This document shows, in pieces, positions 33,076-42,528 of a stretch of DNA of 64,000 nucleotides. The translations under genes were made by a program, and so were the position numbers. The DNA comes from SBAX01 sp964646605 (lineage in GTDB: Bacteria; Planctomycetota; Phycisphaerae; UBA1845). Position 1 is the first letter of the stretch. The number at the start of each line of letters is the position of its first letter. The notes under the pieces were generated by a model, which saw nothing but the letters and a program-made list of their open reading frames with translations, ran no database searches and had not been told where the DNA came from. The stretch covers positions 1 to 64,000 of the forward strand of contig CAZYEX010000134.1 in assembly GCA_964646605.1 (NCBI GenBank), written 5' to 3'.

Positions 33076-34955
33076 CCGATTCCCGCGACATCATCATCGG
33101 CATCGACCTGGGGACAACGAATTCGCTGGTCGCCTACGCCGACGAGTCCGGGCCGAAACTGATCGCGGGAACGGCGGGCGGCGACGACCCGCTGCTTCCC
33201 TCGGTCATCGCCTTCGACGACTTCGACCGAGTCGTGCAAGTCGGTTACGAGGCCCGCGCTCACGCCGTCGAGCGCCCCGCGACCACCGTCTATTCGATCA
33301 AGCGCCTGATGGGCAGGGGTTATGAGGACCTCGGCGAGGATCGGGCGCGATTGCCGTACGCGATCGAACGGCGCGTGGGCGAGGACGGGCGTGATCTCGC
33401 CGTGGTGCGCATCGGCGGGCGGACCTTCACTCCGCCGGAACTGAGCGCCGTCATTCTTGGGAAGTTGAAAACAAGAGCGGAGCGGTTCTTCCACGGCCCG
33501 GTCTGCAAAGCCGTCATCACCGTGCCCGCGCAGTTCGACGACGCCCAGCGCCAAGCGACGCGCGACGCCGGACAGATCGCCGGTCTCGACGTCCTGCGGA
33601 TCGTCAACGAACCCACTGCGGCCGCGCTCGCCTATGGTCTGGACCGAAAGGAACATGCCACGATCGCCGTCTACGACTTGGGCGGCGGAACGTTCGATAT
33701 TTCCATCCTGCGATTGGAGGACGGCGTCTTCGAGGTCCTGGCGACCAATGGCGACACGCACCTCGGCGGGGACGACTTTGATCAAACCCTCATCGATCTG
33801 TGCAGTCGGGAGATCCACGAACGGTTCGGGGTGGAAATCGCCACGCCGACCATCAAGCAGCAGCTTCGTACGCTGTCCGAAAGCATCAAGATGCGTCTGA
33901 GCGAGCGCGACCGGGCCGAGATCGAGATCGCCGTCGGTGCGGATCGCGTTTATCGTCGGACGGTCACGCGAAGCGAGTTCGAGGGGCTGATCGCTCCCCT
34001 CGTGGATCGGACGATCGAGGCCTGTTCGCGGGCCATGAAGGCGGCGAAAACGTCGCGCGAACAAATCGACGAGGTCGTTCTGGTGGGCGGATCGACGCGC
34101 GTGCCGTACGTGCGGCAGCGCGTGGCCGAAGTCTTCGGACGTATGCCTTACACCGCCCTGAACCCCGAGCAGGTGGTGGCCCTGGGAGCGGGCGTACAGG
34201 CCGCGATCCTGGCCGGCGTGGAACGCGACCTGCTGCTGTTGGATGTCACACCGTTGGCACTCGGCATCGAGACGATGGGCGGGGCGATGGGCAAGCTGAT
34301 CCCCGCCAACACGCGGATTCCCTGCCGGGCGAGCGAGACGTTCACCACGTTCCAGGACGGACAGACGAAGGTCAAGATCAACGTGCTCCAGGGGGAACGC
34401 GAACTGGTCAAGGATTGCCGTTCGCTGGGCCTTTTCGAGCTCACCGGCGTGCCGCCCATGCCCGCGGGAATCCCCAAGGTCGAGGTCACCTTCCTGATCG
34501 ATCAGAACGGAATCCTCAACGTATCGGCCACGGAACTGCGAAGTACGCAGTCGGCCAGTGTGCAGATCGTCCCCTCGCACGGATTGACCCACGAGGAGGT
34601 GAAGCGGATGCAAAAGGAGGCGGTCCAATACGCCCGCGAGGATATGACCGCGCATCACCTCATCGACGTTCGAACGACCCTGCAGTTCGATCTCCACAAG
34701 ACCGAGCAGATGATCCAACGGCACGGCGACTTGCTCGACGACGACGAGCGCAGCAAGTTACTTTCGTCGATCGGAGACCTACGAGAGTTCGCGCAGGAGT
34801 GCGAGGACCCGCGGCTGCTCAACGAGCGCCGCGAGGAATTCAACCGGCTGACCATTCCTCTGGCCGAGAGGGCGATGACGGCCGTATTACAACAGCAAAG
34901 CAACGGTGGGCGCCCAGCGCCCACCCCACAGGGAGAAGTCCAATGGGTGGAGTAA
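33072..34955 (+). CDS. hscA: Hsp70-type chaperone HscA
   Basis: The 627-residue Hsp70 paralogue is specialised for the IscU cycle. The ATPase domain has GIDLGTTNSLVAYADE, VPAQFDDAQRQATRDAG, VNEPTAAALAYGL, YDLGGGTFDISIL and LVGGSTRVPYVR. The substrate domain begins with LLLDVTPLALGIETMGG. The lack of the glycine-rich DnaK tail and the operon position identify it as HscA rather than DnaK. The start ATG overlaps the hscB stop (ATGA), and its 3' end overlaps the ferredoxin gene by 13 bases. Confidence 0.96.
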   Translation: MTDSRDIIIGIDLGTTNSLVAYADESGPKLIAGTAGGDDPLLPSVIAFDDFDRVVQVGYEARAHAVERPATTVYSIKRLMGRGYEDLGEDRARLPYAIERRVGEDGRDLAVVRIGGRTFTPPELSAVILGKLKTRAERFFHGPVCKAVITVPAQFDDAQRQATRDAGQIAGLDVLRIVNEPTAAALAYGLDRKEHATIAVYDLGGGTFDISILRLEDGVFEVLATNGDTHLGGDDFDQTLIDLCSREIHERFGVEIATPTIKQQLRTLSESIKMRLSERDRAEIEIAVGADRVYRRTVTRSEFEGLIAPLVDRTIEACSRAMKAAKTSREQIDEVVLVGGSTRVPYVRQRVAEVFGRMPYTALNPEQVVALGAGVQAAILAGVERDLLLLDVTPLALGIETMGGAMGKLIPANTRIPCRASETFTTFQDGQTKVKINVLQGERELVKDCRSLGLFELTGVPPMPAGIPKVEVTFLIDQNGILNVSATELRSTQSASVQIVPSHGLTHEEVKRMQKEAVQYAREDMTAHHLIDVRTTLQFDLHKTEQMIQRHGDLLDDDERSKLLSSIGDLREFAQECEDPRLLNERREEFNRLTIPLAERAMTAVLQQQSNGGRPAPTPQGEVQWVE

Positions 34956-35350
34956 ACCCCTATATTCAACAGCCCGACGTCAAGGTCCCCACGACCAAGT
35001 ACAGGATCACGTACTTGCCGATGAACGTGACCGTCGAGGTCGATCCCGAAAAGTTCCCCTATGAGCACAACGGCCTGCCGGGAAGCATCCTGGACATCGC
35101 CCTCGGCAACGGCGTGGAGATTGACCACGCCTGCGGCGGTGTGTGCGCGTGTTCGACCTGCCACGTCTACATCAAGAACGGCCTGAGCACGATCAACGAA
35201 GCCCTGGACGAGGAGGAAGACCAGCTCGAGAACGCCCCGGGCTTGAAATCATTCAGCCGGCTTGCCTGCCAATGCGTCCCCGACGGCACGCAGGAGATCG
35301 TCGTCGAAATTCCGCAGTGGAACCGGAACCTCGTGCAGGAAGGACATTAG
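34943..35350 (+). CDS. fdx: [2Fe-2S] ferredoxin of the ISC system
   Basis: The 135-residue adrenodoxin-type ferredoxin supplies electrons for cluster assembly. Cluster ligands C64, C70, C73 and C109 follow the C-x5-C-x2-C-x35-C pattern (HACGGVCACSTCHVY...RLACQ). Extra cysteines C68 and C111 are present. The start lies inside the end of hscA, after SD AGGGAGAAG. An N-terminal extension of about 15 residues precedes the ferredoxin fold. Confidence 0.95.
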   Translation: MGGVNPYIQQPDVKVPTTKYRITYLPMNVTVEVDPEKFPYEHNGLPGSILDIALGNGVEIDHACGGVCACSTCHVYIKNGLSTINEALDEEEDQLENAPGLKSFSRLACQCVPDGTQEIVVEIPQWNRNLVQEGH

Positions 35351-35357
35351 AACGACG

Positions 35358-35573
35358 ATGCCGCCCTTGACCTGGAAGGACTCCGAGGACATCGGCCTCG
35401 CCCTCTATGAACGGTTTCCCACGCTCGATCCCCTCACCGTGCGCTTCACAGAACTCCACCAATGGGTCTGTGAACTGGACGGTTTTTCCGACGATCCCCA
35501 AGGCTCCACCGAGCCCAAGCTCGAAGCCATCCAAATGGCCTGGTTGGAGGAATGGAAGGACGGGCGCGCGTAA
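35358..35573 (+). CDS. iscX: ISC accessory protein IscX
   Basis: The 71-residue acidic protein closely follows the E. coli IscX pattern: LTWKDSEDIGLALYERFP, then LDPLTVRFTELHQWVCELDG and DDPQGSTEPKLEAIQMAWL. IscX binds IscS and iron and tunes assembly. It begins 7 bases after fdx and closes the operon, as in E. coli. Its presence is a good marker for a canonical ISC machinery. Confidence 0.95.
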   Translation: MPPLTWKDSEDIGLALYERFPTLDPLTVRFTELHQWVCELDGFSDDPQGSTEPKLEAIQMAWLEEWKDGRA

Positions 35574-35649
35574 CGCACCTCACTCCGTCGGAACCCCGCC
35601 GGACGAGTAGTCCCGCTCCTCCCTCGATACGGCCACATGCCGCACGTCG

Positions 35650-35679
35650 TTGTAGAACGCTCTCGGAAGGGTCGATAAT
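35650..35679 (+). promoter_or_regulatory. Possible promoter of the exopolysaccharide cluster
   Basis: TTGTAG, an 18-bp spacer and GATAAT lie about 75 bases before the UDP-GlcNAc 2-epimerase start, in the gap after iscX. The -10 is good; the -35 is a weak match. Confidence 0.35.
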
Positions 35680-35755
35680 ATCGAGTGTGTGCTCAACGAG
35701 CGCCGGGCGCTAGACCCGCGTTCCTGGCGGGCGATTTTTCTACGCGGATGACACG

Positions 35756-36877
35756 ATGTTGAAGGTCGTTTGTGTTTGCGGGGCCCGGCCCAACTTTATG
35801 AAGATCGCCCCACTCGTCGAGGTCCTTCGACGCAAGGCAGGCGTGAAGACCACCCTTGTCCACACCGGGCAACATTACGACGAAAAGATGAGCCGGTTGT
35901 TTTTCGAGGAGCTGGGCATCCCGAAACCGGACCTCAACCTCGACGTGGGAAGCTGCTCGCACGCCGTGCAGACGGCCGAGGTGATGAAACGATTCGAGCC
36001 GGTGTGCGTCGAGGGCAAGCCCGATTGGGTTGTGGTCGTCGGCGACGTCAACAGCACGCTCGCGGCGGCGCTGACCGCCTGCAAGTTAGGCATCGGCGTC
36101 GCCCATGTCGAGGCCGGCCTGCGGAGCTTCGACCGCACCATGCCCGAGGAAATCAACCGCGTGCTCACCGATGCGGTCAGCGACCTGCTCTTCGTCACCG
36201 AGCCCAGCGGGGTGGAGAACCTCCGCCGCGAAGGCGTCCACCAGGACAAGATACGCCTCGTGGGCAACGTGATGATCGACACGCTGCTGCGAAGTCGTGC
36301 GCGCGCCGAGCAATCGACCATCCTCAATGAGCTTGGCATCCAGCCCCGACAATACGCGGTGGTCACCCTGCACCGCCCCAGCAACGTCGATCAGAGCGAA
36401 TCCTTCTCCGCCATCTTGGCCGCGCTGGAGTCGATCAGCAGCGACATGCCCGTGATCTTCCCCATCCATCCGCGCTCCCGACGAAGCCTCGAGGCACTGG
36501 GTCTCGGTGATCGAGTCCGCCGCCATCCAGCCATCCGTCTCTTGGAGCCGCTGGGGTATCTGGATTTCGTCAAACTCATGTCCCACGCCGCCGTAGTACT
36601 TACGGATTCCGGCGGAATCCAGGAGGAAACGACGATCCTGGGGGTGCCCTGTTTGACGCTCCGGGAGAACACGGAACGGCCGATCACCCTCACGCAGGGC
36701 ACGAACCGTTTGGTCGGTACGCAAACCCAGCGCATCCTGCGGGCCTATCAGGAGGTTCGCACGCAAACGCAGGCGACCCCATCGGCGCCGGACCTCTGGG
36801 ACGGTGAAGCCGCCGACCGAATCGTGACCTGCCTGCTCGCGGCTGGGCCAGTCGAGAGGATCGCCGCCAATGGATAA
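35756..36877 (+). CDS. wecB: UDP-N-acetylglucosamine 2-epimerase (non-hydrolysing)
   Basis: 373 residues. The enzyme converts UDP-GlcNAc to UDP-ManNAc for surface polysaccharides. The GT-B-like fold signatures are present: GARPNFMKIAPLVEVLRR, HTGQHYDEKMS, HVEAGLRSFD, MPEEINRVLTDAVSD, VTLHRPSNVD and TDSGGIQEE. It opens a five-gene polysaccharide cluster, with a UDP-sugar dehydrogenase next; the WecB-WecC order would give UDP-ManNAcA if that enzyme accepts UDP-ManNAc. Confidence 0.95.
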   Translation: MLKVVCVCGARPNFMKIAPLVEVLRRKAGVKTTLVHTGQHYDEKMSRLFFEELGIPKPDLNLDVGSCSHAVQTAEVMKRFEPVCVEGKPDWVVVVGDVNSTLAAALTACKLGIGVAHVEAGLRSFDRTMPEEINRVLTDAVSDLLFVTEPSGVENLRREGVHQDKIRLVGNVMIDTLLRSRARAEQSTILNELGIQPRQYAVVTLHRPSNVDQSESFSAILAALESISSDMPVIFPIHPRSRRSLEALGLGDRVRRHPAIRLLEPLGYLDFVKLMSHAAVVLTDSGGIQEETTILGVPCLTLRENTERPITLTQGTNRLVGTQTQRILRAYQEVRTQTQATPSAPDLWDGEAADRIVTCLLAAGPVERIAANG

Positions 36878-36931
36878 CATGAGCAACGACGATGCGGTTG
36901 CGCCGGGCATCCGACGTCGGGAGCGTCCAAG

Positions 36932-38248
36932 ATGAACTTGTCGGTGGTGGGAACGGGGTACGTCGGACTGGTCGCGGGGGCGTGCTTCGCCGACAGCGGG
37001 CATCGCGTGATCTGCGTGGACTGTGATGAACGCAAGGTCACGAAACTCAGCGGCGGCGAAATCCCTATCTACGAACCGGGTCTTTCGGAGATCGTCGTCC
37101 GCAACCAACGCTCCGGGCGGCTGAGCTTCACCACCGATCTGGCCGCGGCGGTGCAGAAGAGCCGCGTGGTGTTCATCGCTGTAGGAACGCCGCAGGCCGC
37201 CGACGGAACCGTCGATCTGTCCGCCATCCTGGAAGTGGCCCGCGCCATCGGAAAATCCATGGACGGATATCGCGTGATCGTGATGAAGAGCACGGTCCCC
37301 GTGGGGACCCATCGCAGCGTGGCCGACGCCGTTCGTTCTCAAACCGATCACGCCTTCGACTATGTCAGCAACCCGGAGTTTCTCAAGGAAGGCGCCGCCG
37401 TGGAGGATTTCACCAGGCCCGATCGCGTGGTCATCGGGGCGGCCAATCCCGCCGTGGTCGAAATCATGCGCGAACTCTACGCCTCCTTCATGCGCCGCGA
37501 CGAGCGCATCCTGGTGATGGACCCGGCGAGTGCGGAGATGACCAAGTACGCCGCCAACGCCATGCTCGCCCTGCGCATTTCGTTTATCAACGAGATGGCC
37601 GGATTGTGCGAGCGTCTGGGCGCGGATGTCGAGTCCGTGCGCCGTGGGATCGGGTCGGATACACGCATCGGCAGCGCGTTCCTCTATCCCGGCGTCGGAT
37701 ACGGCGGGTCGTGCTTCCCCAAGGACATCAGTGCCTTGATCCACACGGCCCGCCAGGTTCAACAGCCGGTGTCTCTTGTGACCGCGGCGCAAGAAGTGAA
37801 CCAACGACAACGGCAGGGGTTCGCTCGCAAGGTCGTGGATTTCTTCGGCGACGCATGTCCCAAGACAACCCTCGCCGTCTGGGGACTGGCATTCAAATCC
37901 TGGACCGACGACGTCCGCGAATCGCCCGCCGTCGCCGCGATCCGCATCTTCGCCGAAAAAAAGTTCCGCATTCGCGCCTATGACCCTCAAGCCATGGGCA
38001 CAGCCGCCGCGGAATTGGGCGGCGCCATCACCATGTGTGAGGATGCGTATCAAGCACTGGACGGCGCCGATGCCTTGGTGGTGTTTACCGATTGGCCGCA
38101 GTTCCGAACGCCCGACTTCGACGCCATTCAAACCAAGCTCCGCCGCAAAATCATCTTCGACGGACGAAACCTCTACGATCCCGCGGCATTGGCCAAAAGA
38201 GGGTTCCAGTACTTCTGCGTGGGCCGACCCCATCGCCCGCCGAGCTAG
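36932..38248 (+). CDS. ugd: UDP-glucose/UDP-sugar 6-dehydrogenase
   Basis: The 438-residue NAD-dependent four-electron dehydrogenase has the Rossmann start VVGTGYVGLVAGACFAD, substrate loop NPEFLKEGAAVEDF, and catalytic cysteine in YGGSCFPKD. The usual GLAFKPxTDD segment reads GLAFKSWTDDVRESP, a small departure. Its closest match in motif is UDP-glucose dehydrogenase, producing UDP-glucuronate, which would feed the following epimerase; use of UDP-ManNAc cannot be excluded given the wecB neighbour. Confidence 0.94.
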   Translation: MNLSVVGTGYVGLVAGACFADSGHRVICVDCDERKVTKLSGGEIPIYEPGLSEIVVRNQRSGRLSFTTDLAAAVQKSRVVFIAVGTPQAADGTVDLSAILEVARAIGKSMDGYRVIVMKSTVPVGTHRSVADAVRSQTDHAFDYVSNPEFLKEGAAVEDFTRPDRVVIGAANPAVVEIMRELYASFMRRDERILVMDPASAEMTKYAANAMLALRISFINEMAGLCERLGADVESVRRGIGSDTRIGSAFLYPGVGYGGSCFPKDISALIHTARQVQQPVSLVTAAQEVNQRQRQGFARKVVDFFGDACPKTTLAVWGLAFKSWTDDVRESPAVAAIRIFAEKKFRIRAYDPQAMGTAAAELGGAITMCEDAYQALDGADALVVFTDWPQFRTPDFDAIQTKLRRKIIFDGRNLYDPAALAKRGFQYFCVGRPHRPPS

Positions 38249-38260
38249 GAAGGGCACTGT

Positions 38261-39217
38261 GTGGCACGAATCCTAGTCACCGGCGGTGCGGGGTTTATCG
38301 GCTCGCATGTCTGCGATGCGCTGTTACGCCGCGGGGATGAGGTCATTGCCCTGGATAACTTCGACGATTTCTACGACCCCGCCGTCAAGCGGCGTAATCT
38401 GCAAGACGCGACGAGCAATCCGCGCTTTCGACTCGTCGAGGCGGACATCCGCGACGCCGAATCACTTCGCCAAACCCTTCGGGAGAAGGTCGACGCCGTC
38501 ATCCACCTCGCCGCCCGCGCCGGCGTGAGACCCTCCATCGAGATGCCGCTTCTCTATGAGGACGTCAATGTACGCGGCACACTCACACTATTGGAGGTCT
38601 GTCGGCAAACGGGCGTTCGCAAGTTCATCTTTGGCAGTAGTTCAAGCGTATACGGGAACAATGAGAAAACGCCGTTTGCAGAGACGGACCGCGTGGATCA
38701 TCCCATCTCGCCCTATGCCGCCACAAAAATCGCGGGAGAGATGCTTTGCCATACCTACCACCATCTCTATGCACTACCCATAACTTGTCTTCGGTTTTTC
38801 ACCGTCTACGGTCCCCGGCAGAGACCGGACTTGGCCATACACAAGTTCGTGCGCCTGATGGAAGCGCACTCTCCGATTCCCATCTTCGGCGACGGAGCGA
38901 CGGCCCGCGATTATACATACATTGACGACATCGTCGACGGTGTATTGAGGAGCTTGGATCGTTGCGACGGCTTTCATGTTTACAATCTCGGAGGCGCACA
39001 TCCCGTCACACTCGCCGACCTCGTACGCATGGCTGAATCGGCGACCAGCCGCAAAGCGCTGGTGGAGCGCCGTCCCCCGCAGCCGGGCGACGTACATCGC
39101 ACTTGCGCCGACACCACCGCGGCCCTGCGCGACCTGGGGTTCCAAGCCCGAACCGTTTTGGAGACCGGACTGGCTCAATTCGTGGAGTGGTTTCGCAAGG
39201 AGATGCGCCGCGCGTAG
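38261..39217 (+). CDS. NAD-dependent nucleotide-sugar epimerase (UDP-glucuronate 4-epimerase-like)
   Basis: 318 residues with a GTG start 12 bases after the dehydrogenase. Extended SDR motifs: ILVTGGAGFIGSHVCDALL, catalytic FGSSSSVYGNN, and YAATK as YxxxK. The segments DNFDDFYDPAVKRRN and RFFTVYGPRQRPDLAIHKF point to the UDP-glucuronate 4-epimerase subgroup. This fits the upstream dehydrogenase making UDP-GlcA to be turned into UDP-GalA. Substrate assignment is by subgroup resemblance. Confidence 0.92.
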   Translation: MARILVTGGAGFIGSHVCDALLRRGDEVIALDNFDDFYDPAVKRRNLQDATSNPRFRLVEADIRDAESLRQTLREKVDAVIHLAARAGVRPSIEMPLLYEDVNVRGTLTLLEVCRQTGVRKFIFGSSSSVYGNNEKTPFAETDRVDHPISPYAATKIAGEMLCHTYHHLYALPITCLRFFTVYGPRQRPDLAIHKFVRLMEAHSPIPIFGDGATARDYTYIDDIVDGVLRSLDRCDGFHVYNLGGAHPVTLADLVRMAESATSRKALVERRPPQPGDVHRTCADTTAALRDLGFQARTVLETGLAQFVEWFRKEMRRA

Positions 39218-39251
39218 CCCAACGGCGGGCTCGAATAGCGCCATCACCGTC

Positions 39252-40490
39252 ATGCACGTCGCCTACATTCATCAACATTTTTCCACCACCCGCGGGGCGA
39301 CGGGAACGCGATCGTATGAGATGAGCAAGCGGTTGATTCGCGCCGGACACCGCGTAACCATGATCTGCGGCGCCTACGAGGCCGGGGACCAACGCGCGGA
39401 GCCCGGCTCGCGTGTCGCCGAACTCGACGTGGACGGAATCCGGGTTCTCCGCGTCGCCGAGCCGTATGCAAACCGAATGGGGTTTGCACGCCGCATCCTT
39501 GCTTTTCATCGCTTCGCGAAAACCGCCGCTCGCGTAGTGTTCAAACTGGATGCAGACATCGTATTCGCCACGTCCACGCCATTGACCGTCGGCATTCCGG
39601 GAATGAAGGGTGCGCGGCGACTTGGGGTTCCGTTCGTATTCGAGGTCCGCGACCTCTGGCCGGAACTGGCCATTGCCCTGGGCGTCATCAAGAATTCATT
39701 ACTCCAATGGTACACCCGCCGACTGGAGCGAAAGATATACTTCGCCGCCGATCGCATCATTGCACTCGCCCCGGGAATCAAAGACGGCATTGCAGAAACG
39801 GGATATCCGGCGAAACGGATTGCAGTGATTCCCAATGCTTCGGATATCGAACTCTTTCGGCCCAGCGAACACAAACATCTCGACGAACGCTTCGGACATC
39901 CCGACGACTTTCGCTTGATCTTTACCGGCGCACATGGACTTGCCAACGGGTTGGACGCAGTCTTGGACGCCGTTGCCGAGCTGAAAAAGTTGGGCGCGAA
40001 CGGCATTCGCCTCATCTTCATGGGCGAAGGGAGACTGAAACCCTCGTTAATGGCACGCAGCCGTGAACAGAAGCTCGACGAGTGGGTCTGCTGGCTTCCC
40101 CCGATTCCCAAGGCGGAACTCGCTCGCGTATTGCCGCAAATGCATGTCGGACTGATGATTCTAAAGAATATTCCCGCATTTTATTTCGGGACGTCGCCCA
40201 ACAAATTCTTTGACTACATCGCGTGCGGACTTCCCGTGTTGAACAATTACCCGGGCTGGCTGGCGGAAATCATTGAAAAGAATGACTTCGGCATCGTGGT
40301 GCCGCCGGATGATCCCTCTGCATTTGCCAAGGCGATCCTACGCTTGCGCGACGACCCTGCGCAGTGTGAGGCCATGGGACGGCGCGCCCGACAACTGGCC
40401 GAACAACGCTTTTCCAGAGATCAACTTGCCGATCAATTCATTCGCGTGTTGGAGGATGTTCATGCCCGTCACAAACACCACGCAGCATAG
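39252..40490 (+). CDS. Glycosyltransferase family 4 protein
   Basis: The 412-residue GT-B enzyme has the N-terminal acceptor domain MHVAYIHQHFSTTRGATGTR and the donor domain with FTGAHGLANGLD, FMGEGRLKP and the E-x7-E-like region SPNKFFDYIACGLPVL. This pattern is close to WbuB/WcaI-like transferases that add amino-sugars to lipid-linked polysaccharides. The start is in a short intergenic gap with a weak SD. AT content rises slightly in this gene and the next. The 3' end overlaps the deacetylase gene by 29 bases. Confidence 0.92.
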   Translation: MHVAYIHQHFSTTRGATGTRSYEMSKRLIRAGHRVTMICGAYEAGDQRAEPGSRVAELDVDGIRVLRVAEPYANRMGFARRILAFHRFAKTAARVVFKLDADIVFATSTPLTVGIPGMKGARRLGVPFVFEVRDLWPELAIALGVIKNSLLQWYTRRLERKIYFAADRIIALAPGIKDGIAETGYPAKRIAVIPNASDIELFRPSEHKHLDERFGHPDDFRLIFTGAHGLANGLDAVLDAVAELKKLGANGIRLIFMGEGRLKPSLMARSREQKLDEWVCWLPPIPKAELARVLPQMHVGLMILKNIPAFYFGTSPNKFFDYIACGLPVLNNYPGWLAEIIEKNDFGIVVPPDDPSAFAKAILRLRDDPAQCEAMGRRARQLAEQRFSRDQLADQFIRVLEDVHARHKHHAA

Positions 40491-41430
40491 TCCCAGCCCG
40501 CAACGGGTACACCTTCAGACCGATCGGCGGCCTCCGGTTTGCGCTCCGGGACCGCGAACTGCGCTCGTTTTCAATGCTCTGACCATAGACGTCGAGGACT
40601 GGATACAGTCTGTATACGATCTTAATGCACCACTGACGGACTGGTTCTGTCGCAATACCGGCTGTGTGCTCGAACATCTTGCGTCGCGTCGCGTGACGGC
40701 AACATTTTTCGTCTTGGGACTGGCAGCCAAAAAAGCGCCGCAGTTGGTGCGCGATATACAAAACGCCGGACACGAAATCCAGAGCCACGGCTTTGGGCAC
40801 CGCCCTGCGTACACCCAGACGGCCAAGGAGTTCCGAGAAGACATTGCATCGTCCAAGGCGCTGCTGGAGGACTTGACCGGGACCCCCATCATCGGTTACC
40901 GAGCGCCGATGTTTTCGATTGATCGACGCAACCTGTGGGCGCTTGACGTTCTCGCCGACTGCGGGTTCGTTTATGATTCCTCGATCTTCCCGGTGAAAAC
41001 GCGACGCTACGGGATTGCCGGAGCACCCAACCGTCCCCATCATCTGCGACTACCCACGGGAGCGTCACTGATCGAGATTCCCGTGGCAACCTATCGGGCG
41101 GTCGGACGCACGCTCCCGATGGGCGGCGGAGGATATATTCGACTATTCCCATTTAGCATGATCTCGCGCGCCGTCCGGCAGTTGAACGTGCAAAGGCAGC
41201 CCGCCGTGCTGTATATGCATCCCTACGAGTACAATCCGTCTGAACTGCGCCGACTGCCGATCCACATTCCTCTCCCTCTTCGTATACATCAGACAGTGGG
41301 CCGAGCGGGTTTTCGCGCCAAGATCGATCGATTGCTTTCGGAGTTCCGCTTTGGATCCATAGAGGCGATGCTCCGACAATGCGGTACACTGCGATCACAC
41401 GAGTACACAGATGCGGTAAATGGCAGATGA
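40462..41430 (+). CDS. Polysaccharide deacetylase (DUF3473/exosortase-cluster type)
   Basis: 322 residues from MPVTNTT, which follows SD GGAGG. The NodB homology domain has FNALTIDVEDWIQS (motif 1), SHGFGH (metal histidines, motif 2), GYRAPMFS (motif 3) and YMHPYEYNP. The C-terminal extension is of the DUF3473 type, seen in deacetylases of exosortase-linked exopolysaccharide loci. No signal peptide is obvious. It probably removes N-acetyl groups from the polymer or a precursor. It is the last gene of the cluster. Confidence 0.92.
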   Translation: MPVTNTTQHSPSPQRVHLQTDRRPPVCAPGPRTALVFNALTIDVEDWIQSVYDLNAPLTDWFCRNTGCVLEHLASRRVTATFFVLGLAAKKAPQLVRDIQNAGHEIQSHGFGHRPAYTQTAKEFREDIASSKALLEDLTGTPIIGYRAPMFSIDRRNLWALDVLADCGFVYDSSIFPVKTRRYGIAGAPNRPHHLRLPTGASLIEIPVATYRAVGRTLPMGGGGYIRLFPFSMISRAVRQLNVQRQPAVLYMHPYEYNPSELRRLPIHIPLPLRIHQTVGRAGFRAKIDRLLSEFRFGSIEAMLRQCGTLRSHEYTDAVNGR

Positions 41431-41458
41431 GCGGTAACACCGTGGACAAGGCCCGACG

Positions 41459-42478
41459 CTAGGAAGTCCGCGCGACCGTTGGCTTATCCAATGCGAGGAA
41501 CTCGGATGCGGTGCCCCACAGCAGCCGATCGCGGACCTTCGCCGACAAATCCGTCATGGATTCGATGAGTGCGCCAGGGCGCGTCTCGCCCAATGGGAAC
41601 GGATAGTCCGATCCCAGAGCGATTCGCTCCGCGCCGACGAGTTTGATGAGGTACCGCAAAGCGTCGGCGTCGTGAACGAGTGAATCGACATAGAACCGGC
41701 CCAGATAGTCGCGGGGGTTCACCTTGTTACGGGCGGCGCACAGGTCGGGCCTCATGCGAAAACCCTGCTCCACGCGCCCGATCGTCCCGGGGAATGCTCC
41801 GCCGCCGTGGGCGAATCCGATTCGCAGCCGCGGCAACCGCTCGAGCACTCCGCCGAAGATGACTGAGCATATGGCCAACGAAGTCTCGGCCGGCATACCC
41901 ACCAGCCAGCCAAGCCAGTACTTCGACGTTCGATCCCCGCCGAGCATGTCCCACGGGTGGACAAAGACCGCCGCTTGGAGCTCTTCCGCGGCCTGAAAAA
42001 CCGGAAACAGAGCCGGGTCGTCGAGATTCCGCCCCGCGACGTTGGTGCCGATCTGCACCCCGGAGAAGTGCAACTCTCTGACACATCGCTCCAATTCGCG
42101 TACGGCAAGCGTCGCGTCCTGCATGGGCAAGGTGCCCAAGGCCGCGAACCGTCGGGGATGCTCGACCACGACGCCGGCGAGGTGATCGTTCAGAAGCTGC
42201 GTGAGGTCGTGGGCGTGCCGCGAGTCGGCCCAATGACTGAACATCACCGGCATGGTGGAAAGAACCTGCAAAGTGACCCCGCACTCGTCGCACTCCTCCA
42301 TGCGCTTTTGCGGCGACCAGCAGTTCTCTCGAATTTCACGCTGCCCTTCGCCCTCGATGAGAATCCGCGCACAACAAGGCGCGTAGTGCTCGACGTGCGG
42401 AAACCGCGCGTCGCCGTACCGCTCGCGCAGGTCCACCCAACGCTCCGGCAGGATGTGCGTGTGGAGGTCGATCTTCAT
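41459..42478 (-). CDS. nbaD: 2-amino-3-carboxymuconate-6-semialdehyde decarboxylase (ACMSD)
   Basis: The 339-residue metal-dependent amidohydrolase starts at MKIDLHTHILPERW, with HxH at 6-8. The ACMSD signature continues with CCARILIEGEGQREIRENCW, the metal histidine in FVHPWDM, FAHGGGAFPGTIGR, and the metal aspartate in LGSDYPFPLGE. It decarboxylates the ring-opened product of 3-hydroxyanthranilate in the kynurenine route. The dioxygenase that makes its substrate is encoded on the same strand 650 bases upstream, with a retropepsin-like gene between. The frame extends 42 codons upstream, but homology begins here. Confidence 0.92.
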   Translation of the reverse strand: MKIDLHTHILPERWVDLRERYGDARFPHVEHYAPCCARILIEGEGQREIRENCWSPQKRMEECDECGVTLQVLSTMPVMFSHWADSRHAHDLTQLLNDHLAGVVVEHPRRFAALGTLPMQDATLAVRELERCVRELHFSGVQIGTNVAGRNLDDPALFPVFQAAEELQAAVFVHPWDMLGGDRTSKYWLGWLVGMPAETSLAICSVIFGGVLERLPRLRIGFAHGGGAFPGTIGRVEQGFRMRPDLCAARNKVNPRDYLGRFYVDSLVHDADALRYLIKLVGAERIALGSDYPFPLGETRPGALIESMTDLSAKVRDRLLWGTASEFLALDKPTVARTS

Positions 42479-42528
42479 CGGGCGTGCCGGCAACACGACG
42501 GCAGCGTCGACACCGGCGCCGACGGCGG

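Noticed and set aside
33030..34724. Minus-strand frame of 564 codons over hscA
   Set aside because: Antisense to hscA, which has all Hsp70 motifs; the frame has no domain-like features.
36086..38257. Long minus-strand open frame (723 codons) across the UDP-sugar genes
   Set aside because: It is antisense to two strongly supported enzymes (wecB, ugd), has Arg/Gly/Asp/His-rich low-information sequence and matches no family; it is a GC-rich shadow.
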